Positions 6,874 through 10,589 of a DNA stretch of 10,589 bases are shown piece by piece. Within the stretch, counting starts at the first letter, position 1. The number at the start of each line of letters is the position of its first letter. The position numbers and the translations under genes are program-made. A model generated the notes under the pieces. The model ran no database searches. It had not been told where the DNA came from and worked only from the letters and a program-made list of their open reading frames with translations. The DNA lies in contig JAJRUY010000244.1 in NCBI GenBank assembly GCA_024277555.1, forward strand, positions 1-10,589. Direction: 5' to 3'. The stretch is from Gammaproteobacteria bacterium (GTDB taxonomy: Bacteria > Pseudomonadota > Gammaproteobacteria > Chromatiales > Chromatiaceae).

Positions 6874-7746
6874 ATGGCTAAACCGGACAAGAGCAACACA
6901 GGCATCAACCGGCGTCAGTTTTTCACTGTGGCGCTGAAAACCGCCTGTAGTGTGAGCCTGATGGGCATTGGCCTGGGTTTTTATACCCAGCGTGCCAACG
7001 CGCTGCCACCTTTGGCAATCAGGCCTCCGGGTGCATTGCCGGAAGACGATTTCCTCGGAGCCTGTATCCGTTGCGGGCTGTGTGTCAGGGATTGTCCTTT
7101 CGACATCCTGTTTCTCGGCCAGCTGGGTGATGACATCCCTTCCGGGTCACCGTACTTCATCGCCCGCACCGGGCCTTGTGAAATGTGCGAAGACATACCC
7201 TGTGTGGAAGCTTGCCCGACCAACGCCCTGGATCACTCCCTGACCGACATTGAAAAGGCCCGCATGGGGCTGGCCGTTCTCATCGACCAGGAAAACTGTA
7301 TCGCCTTCCAGGGACTGCGCTGTGAAGTCTGCTTCAATGTCTGCCCTATCCGGGGCAAGGCAATCACCGTAAAAATGCAGCCCAATGTCCGTTCTGGCAA
7401 ACATGCCCTGTTTATCCCCATTGTGCATTCCGATGCTTGCACAGGATGCGGGCTGTGTGAAAAAGCCTGCATTCTGGAAAAAGCGGCCATCAAGGTCTTG
7501 CCACTGGATCTTGCGAAAGGGGAACTGGGCAGCCACTACCGTTTCGGCTGGAAGGAGAAACAAAAGGCCGGGGGGTCGCTGGTAACACCAGATGTCGAGC
7601 ACCAGTACAACTTGCCTGAAGGGGTGCGTTACGAGCTCCAGGGTGAAGGGCTGATTCTCGACAGCAAAGCGGACAGCCCGCCACCTCTTTCACCATTTTC
7701 CAGCAATCCGCTGGATACGCTTAACCGCAAGCCGGAGGGCGAATAA
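6874..7746 (+). CDS. napG: NapG, Tat-exported Fe-S component of the NapGH quinol dehydrogenase
   Basis: NapG is a periplasmic MauM/NapG-type ferredoxin that works with membrane NapH to carry electrons from quinol towards NapAB. From ATG 6874 it has 290 residues. A Tat motif (INRRQFF, R13-R14) precedes a hydrophobic stretch ending ANA at 41-43. Four 4Fe-4S cysteine sets follow: C64/C67/C70/C74, C102/C105/C110/C114, C142/C150/C153/C157 and C189/C192/C195/C199. The core ends with LAKGELGSHYRFGW (~213-226), as in enterobacterial NapG. After that, ~55 extra residues (about 235-290) rich in Pro, Ser and charged residues make it longer than E. coli NapG (about 231 residues). The frame is open upstream to a TTG at 6853, but that lies at the foot of the hairpin. 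Ribosome-binding sequence before the ATG is weak. The stop overlaps napH by one base (TAATG). Confidence 0.95.
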   Translation: MAKPDKSNTGINRRQFFTVALKTACSVSLMGIGLGFYTQRANALPPLAIRPPGALPEDDFLGACIRCGLCVRDCPFDILFLGQLGDDIPSGSPYFIARTGPCEMCEDIPCVEACPTNALDHSLTDIEKARMGLAVLIDQENCIAFQGLRCEVCFNVCPIRGKAITVKMQPNVRSGKHALFIPIVHSDACTGCGLCEKACILEKAAIKVLPLDLAKGELGSHYRFGWKEKQKAGGSLVTPDVEHQYNLPEGVRYELQGEGLILDSKADSPPPLSPFSSNPLDTLNRKPEGE

Positions 7747-8654
7747 TGGCCAACATGCCACAAGATGCCGGCATAGAAGCCATCCGGGCCAAAGGCTGGG
7801 TGAATGCGCACAAATGGCTGCTCCTCAGGCGCGCCAGCCAGCTGGGCATTCTGTCGATCTTTGTTGCCGGCCCCTGGTTCGGGCTGTGGATCATCAAAGG
7901 CAATCTGGCATCCAGCCTGGTTCTGGATATCCTGCCGTTGACCGATCCGTACATCCTGCTACAGGCAATGGTATCCGGGGTTACGCCGGAAACCGCTGCC
8001 TTTGTCGGCGCAGCCATTGTTCTGCTTTTCTATGTTCTGGTGGGCGGACGTGTCTATTGTTCCTGGGTCTGTCCGGTAAACATGGTAACGGATGCAGCCG
8101 GCTGGCTGCGGCGCACACTCAGGATACACGGCAGCTCCTATGCATCACGCAGCACCCGTTATTGGATACTGGGGTTGACACTCGTTCTTCCTGCAATTAC
8201 GGGCGGAATCGTATGGGAGCTGGTTAATCCGGTATCCATCCTGTTCCGGGGCATTGTATTCAGTATGGGGCTGGCATGGGTATTGATCCTGGCAATTTTC
8301 CTGTTCGACCTGCTGGTCTCGAGAGAGGGCTGGTGTGGCCACTATTGCCCGGTAGGCGCATTTTACAGCCTGTTGTCCAATCATGCAGTGCTCAGGGTTT
8401 CTGCAACAAACCGCGAAGCCTGTGATGACTGCATGGATTGTTTCAGTGTCTGCCCGGAACCCCAGGTAATCAAGCCAGCGTTGAAAGGCGCTGCCCAGGG
8501 TATTGGGCCGATCATCATGGCAAACCAGTGCACCAACTGCGGACGCTGTATCGATGTATGTGCAGTGGACGTGTTCCAGTTCAACAACCGTTATTCCAAT
8601 CGATCCAAAAGCGGCATCCAACCCGCAAAAGATTATTCCAAACATACAGTTTAA
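7746..8654 (+). CDS. napH: NapH, membrane Fe-S quinol dehydrogenase subunit
   Basis: NapH is an inner-membrane protein that oxidises quinol together with NapG. The 302-residue protein has about four transmembrane segments (roughly 31-50, 84-104, 139-158 and 170-190). It carries the two cysteine motifs that mark the NapH/NosR group, CSWVCP (C105-C109) and CGHYCP (C197-C201). Two cytoplasmic 4Fe-4S sites follow: C226/C229/C232/C236 and C262/C265/C268/C272. The length is close to that of E. coli NapH (287). The ATG shares one base with the napG stop, so the partners are probably made by coupled translation. The C-terminus ends in a short basic tail. Confidence 0.95.
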   Translation: MANMPQDAGIEAIRAKGWVNAHKWLLLRRASQLGILSIFVAGPWFGLWIIKGNLASSLVLDILPLTDPYILLQAMVSGVTPETAAFVGAAIVLLFYVLVGGRVYCSWVCPVNMVTDAAGWLRRTLRIHGSSYASRSTRYWILGLTLVLPAITGGIVWELVNPVSILFRGIVFSMGLAWVLILAIFLFDLLVSREGWCGHYCPVGAFYSLLSNHAVLRVSATNREACDDCMDCFSVCPEPQVIKPALKGAAQGIGPIIMANQCTNCGRCIDVCAVDVFQFNNRYSNRSKSGIQPAKDYSKHTV

Positions 8655-8675
8655 TTTGAGTTGATGGAGATTAAG

Positions 8676-9113
8676 ATGAAAAAGATTATCCAAATAAGCC
8701 TGGCAGCCTTTGGCCTGTTACTGATCACTGGCAATACCGTCACCGCCAAAGAAGATATCGCCTCCCTTCGCGGCACCACAGACCTTAGCGGCCCCTCGCT
8801 GAAAGCGGTCAAGCAAAAGGTGATCTCCCAGGAAGGCGGTTTCGAGCGCTCCTACAAGCAACAGCCCCCCATGGTTCCCCACAAGGTGGACAAGTACAAG
8901 ATCACCCTGAAAAACAATGGCTGTATGAAATGCCACAGCAAAAAGAATTACAAGAAGGAAAAGTCCCCAATGGTAGGAGAAAGCCACTTCCTCAGCCGCG
9001 ATGGCAAAAAGCTGCAAAAGGTCTCTTCACGCCGTTACTTCTGCGACCAGTGCCATGCGATTCAGATCGATGCCAAACCACTGGTCAAGAACGAGTTTGA
9101 TGGCTTGAAGTAA
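8676..9113 (+). CDS. napB: NapB, dihaem cytochrome c subunit of periplasmic nitrate reductase
   Basis: NapB is the periplasmic cytochrome that passes electrons to the NapA iron-sulfur cluster. From ATG 8676 it has 145 residues: a Sec signal peptide (MKKIIQ, hydrophobic core, VTA at 22-24) and a mature part of about 120 residues. Two CxxCH haem sites lie at 83-87 (CMKCH) and 123-127 (CDQCH). The distal haem ligands are most likely H69 (QQPPMVPHKV) and H104 (GESHF), both in family-typical contexts, giving bis-His haems. RRYFCDQCHAIQ and LVKNEF are characteristic of NapB. TGGAG at 8665-8669 is the ribosome-binding site, 6 nt before the ATG. The open frame back to TTG 8661 would bury that site, so the later start is chosen. 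Haem attachment would need cytochrome c maturation genes, which are not in this window. Confidence 0.96.
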   Translation: MKKIIQISLAAFGLLLITGNTVTAKEDIASLRGTTDLSGPSLKAVKQKVISQEGGFERSYKQQPPMVPHKVDKYKITLKNNGCMKCHSKKNYKKEKSPMVGESHFLSRDGKKLQKVSSRRYFCDQCHAIQIDAKPLVKNEFDGLK

Positions 9114-9120
9114 TCACCAT

Positions 9121-9144
9121 GAGACCTCCCAAGGGGGAGGTCTC
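9121..9144 (+). other. Intercistronic hairpin between napB and napC
   Basis: GAGACCTCCC (9121-9130) and GGGAGGTCTC (9135-9144) form a perfect 10-bp stem with a 4-nt loop. It begins 7 nt after the napB stop. No T-run follows, so it is not a standard terminator. It lies 34 nt before the napC ATG at 9179. It also overlaps the more upstream in-frame ATG at 9119, which argues against that codon being used. A role in mRNA 3'-end stability, or in lowering napC expression relative to napB, is plausible. Confidence 0.75.
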
Positions 9145-9178
9145 CATACTACCTATCACCAATCGGGACAAATCAATT

Positions 9179-9754
9179 ATGACTAGTGGGCAAAAGAAAG
9201 GCACATTCTCTGTACTTATCATTGGAATCATTCTTGGTATCATTTTATGGGGCAGCTTCAACTGGGCGATGGCAATTACCAATACAGAAGAATTCTGTAT
9301 TTCCTGCCATGAGATGCGGGACACTCCCTTCGAAGAGCTGCAGGATACCATCCACTACACCAACCGCACCGGCGTGCGAGCCACCTGCCCCGACTGCCAT
9401 GTGCCGAAAGAGTGGATCCATAAGGTAGTACGTAAAATTCAGGCATCCAGAGAGCTCTATCACCATTTCATCACCGGAGACATAGATACGCCTGAAAAAT
9501 ATGAGGCCAAGCGCCTTCATCTGGCACAAAACGTCTGGAGAACCATGAAAAACACGGATTCCAGAGAATGTCGCAACTGTCATGATATCGAATCCATGGA
9601 CTTCGAACGCCAGGAAACCCGTAGCGCCGACCGGCATGAAGAGGCCATCGATAAAGGCTACACCTGTATCGATTGTCACAAGGGTATCGCTCACGCCCTG
9701 CCGGAAGGATATGATCCGGGTGAAGATGCCCCGGGTGGGGGAAACGAAGGATAG
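9179..9754 (+). CDS. napC: NapC, membrane-anchored tetrahaem quinol dehydrogenase (NapC/NirT family)
   Basis: NapC is a membrane-tethered cytochrome c that takes electrons from quinol and passes them to NapB. From ATG 9179 it has 191 residues: a short cytoplasmic start, one uncleaved transmembrane anchor (about 10-31, FSVLIIGIILGIILWGSF) and a periplasmic domain. Four CxxCH haem sites lie at 40-44, 70-74, 131-135 and 163-167, with the family spacing of two pairs. FCISCHEM at the first haem is typical of the family; the Met just after it is a candidate ligand by analogy with NrfH. The tail is acidic and Gly-rich. The frame stays open to ATG 9119, which would add 20 residues ahead of the anchor, but that start lies at the base of a strong hairpin. 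It is the last gene of the operon, followed by a terminator. Confidence 0.95.
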   Translation: MTSGQKKGTFSVLIIGIILGIILWGSFNWAMAITNTEEFCISCHEMRDTPFEELQDTIHYTNRTGVRATCPDCHVPKEWIHKVVRKIQASRELYHHFITGDIDTPEKYEAKRLHLAQNVWRTMKNTDSRECRNCHDIESMDFERQETRSADRHEEAIDKGYTCIDCHKGIAHALPEGYDPGEDAPGGGNEG

Positions 9755-9775
9755 GAGCCCACCAGTTCAGACAAA

Positions 9776-9807
9776 AAAAGGCGACCTGCACTGGCAGGTC
9801 GCCTTTT
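9776..9807 (+). terminator. Rho-independent terminator of the nap operon
   Basis: GGCGACCTGC (9780-9789) pairs perfectly with GCAGGTCGCC (9794-9803) around the loop ACTG, and four flanking A-T pairs extend the stem to 14 bp. The T-run at 9804-9807 supplies the U-tract, and the A-run at 9773-9779 would supply one on the other strand, so it may work in both directions. It lies 21 nt after the napC stop. Confidence 0.92.
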
Positions 9808-9907
9808 CTATTGGCCCGGCAAAAATAATCTTACCTGCCAGAGATGGACAAAACAACTGAAGCCAGCCGGGTACAGTGATACCATTAAACACCACATGCT
9901 GAAAAGA

Positions 9908-9941
9908 CCCATCTCATCATAATCCACGCTGTTGAGATGGG
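9908..9941. repeat. Inverted repeat upstream of the DUF454 gene
   Basis: CCCATCTCA (9908-9916) and TGAGATGGG (9933-9941) are perfect 9-bp inverted copies 16 nt apart. The right arm ends 54 nt before the ATG of the following gene. There is no T-run. It could be an operator for a dimeric regulator or a hairpin in the leader of the next transcript. Nothing in the sequence decides between these. No convincing -35/-10 pair was found in 9808-9995. Confidence 0.5.
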
Positions 9942-9995
9942 CAGGTCAAAACATGATATCTAAAGCCATCCGCCCTTCCCTGATCAAGTATTGCC

Positions 9996-10430
9996 ATGGA
10001 AAACAACCCCTGCAACAATAAATCAAAACCCTCAGCCAATGGCCTGATACCAAACTTTATCCTGACTTCACTGGGATTCCTGTTCGTTGCCCTTGGCGCC
10101 ATCGGATTGCTGCTGCCGGTAATGCCGACAACCCCTTTCCTTCTGGTGGCCGCAGCCTGCTTCGCCAATTCCTCTCCCCGCTTTCATAGCTGGCTCCTGA
10201 ACATGCGTGTATTTGGGCCATTGATCAGGAACTGGCGAGAAACCAGAAGCATCCCCAAAAAAGCAAAACTGCTGGCAATCATCACCATCGTTCTGGTGGG
10301 CGGCTCATCCATCGCCTTTTTTGTCGAAGCAACTCTCCTGAAGATTCTCATCGCCGCAATATTGTTATTGCATATTGTTTTTATCGCCAACATCAAAAAC
10401 ACCGAGCTGCTGGCAAAAGAAGAAAGTTAG
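9996..10430 (+). CDS. YbaN/DUF454-family small inner-membrane protein
   Basis: This 144-residue membrane protein is recognised by the DUF454/YbaN signature LGAIGLLLPVMPTTPFLLVAAACFANSSPRFHSW split across residues 33-66 (key residues: Gly34, Gly37, the LPVMPTTPFLL core at 40-50 and CF at 55-56). A WLLNMRVFGPLIRNWRETRSIP segment follows, also typical. Hydrophobic stretches at about 20-41, 45-58, 91-111 and 113-133 suggest an integral inner-membrane protein with short loops. The family's biochemical role is not established. The gene is separated from nap by a terminator and has its own leader with an inverted repeat, so it is probably a separate unit. The ribosome-binding site before ATG 9996 is poor. 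I see no sequence link to nitrate respiration. Confidence 0.85.
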   Translation: MENNPCNNKSKPSANGLIPNFILTSLGFLFVALGAIGLLLPVMPTTPFLLVAAACFANSSPRFHSWLLNMRVFGPLIRNWRETRSIPKKAKLLAIITIVLVGGSSIAFFVEATLLKILIAAILLLHIVFIANIKNTELLAKEES

Positions 10431-10589
10431 CAGAAAACCATCTCTTCACCATGGAATACAGGTTCACAACACCCCTCTTTCCTGAGCTGGAAGTACGAAT
10501 CATTACTATTTACATTACAATATCTTTTCGTTATTATTCCCTTACCGTTTTCCAACCAGACCTGTCCAAACTACCAATATGAATGTGCA
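10431..10589. other. Right-edge region with no supported gene
   Basis: These 159 bases follow the DUF454 stop and run to the window edge. They are more AT-rich than the genes. A 43-codon frame (ATG 10451 to TGA 10582, + strand) exists but has no ribosome-binding site and no recognisable pattern. No terminator hairpin or clear promoter pair was seen. The region is probably a spacer before the next gene. Confidence 0.5.

Noticed and set aside
8661..8674. FNR-like sequence TTGATGGAGATTAA just before napB
   Set aside because: It matches 9 of 10 consensus positions, but it contains the napB ribosome-binding site and ends one base before the ATG, so it cannot activate napB. No promoter is placed to use it; it is probably chance.
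9119..9178. ATG at 9119 as the napC start (20 extra residues)
   Set aside because: The codon is at the base of a perfect 10-bp hairpin, has no good ribosome-binding site, and the extra residues lie ahead of the normal NapC start before the membrane anchor.
10451..10582. 43-codon frame on the + strand near the right edge
   Set aside because: No ribosome-binding site, no recognisable domain, and length within chance expectation for AT-rich spacer.

Overview
The window looks like chromosomal DNA from a gammaproteobacterium that respires nitrate. The evidence is the nap gene order napF-D-A-G-H-B-C (the order known from E. coli), a textbook FNR-type promoter, and a linked pair of periplasmic M16 peptidase genes of a kind common in that class. 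No marker fixes the genus; a marine or sulfur-oxidising relative is only a guess. Base composition looks even, and I see no insertion sequence, integrase, CRISPR array, tRNA or rRNA.

Left block (1-3335, + strand): four tightly packed genes with start/stop overlaps or a 2-nt gap. They are the 3' end of one M16 peptidase gene, a second complete M16 gene whose zinc motif is lost, a short radical SAM protein, and a TauD/TfdA-type Fe(II)/2-oxoglutarate oxygenase. The spacing suggests one transcript. The substrates of the last two enzymes cannot be read from the sequence.

Middle block (3411-9807, + strand): a complete periplasmic nitrate reductase operon. A near-perfect FNR site (3411-3424) sits at exactly -41.5 from the start of transcription implied by a good -10 box (3447-3452). 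This layout favours a GTG start at 3485 for napF. NapF and NapD are cytoplasmic assembly proteins. NapA is the Tat-exported Mo-bisMGD catalytic subunit and NapB its dihaem electron donor. Two quinol-oxidising modules, NapGH (Fe-S) and NapC (tetrahaem), feed electrons to NapAB. Two perfect hairpins without U-tracts lie at the napA/napG and napB/napC junctions, and a strong rho-independent terminator closes the operon after napC.

Right block (9808-10589): an intergenic region with an inverted repeat, then a YbaN/DUF454 small membrane protein gene, then about 160 bases in which I see no convincing gene.

Most of the window is well-known biology. The parts most worth a second look are the M16/radical SAM/oxygenase cluster, the zinc-less M16 partner, the two in-operon hairpins and the C-terminal extension of NapG.
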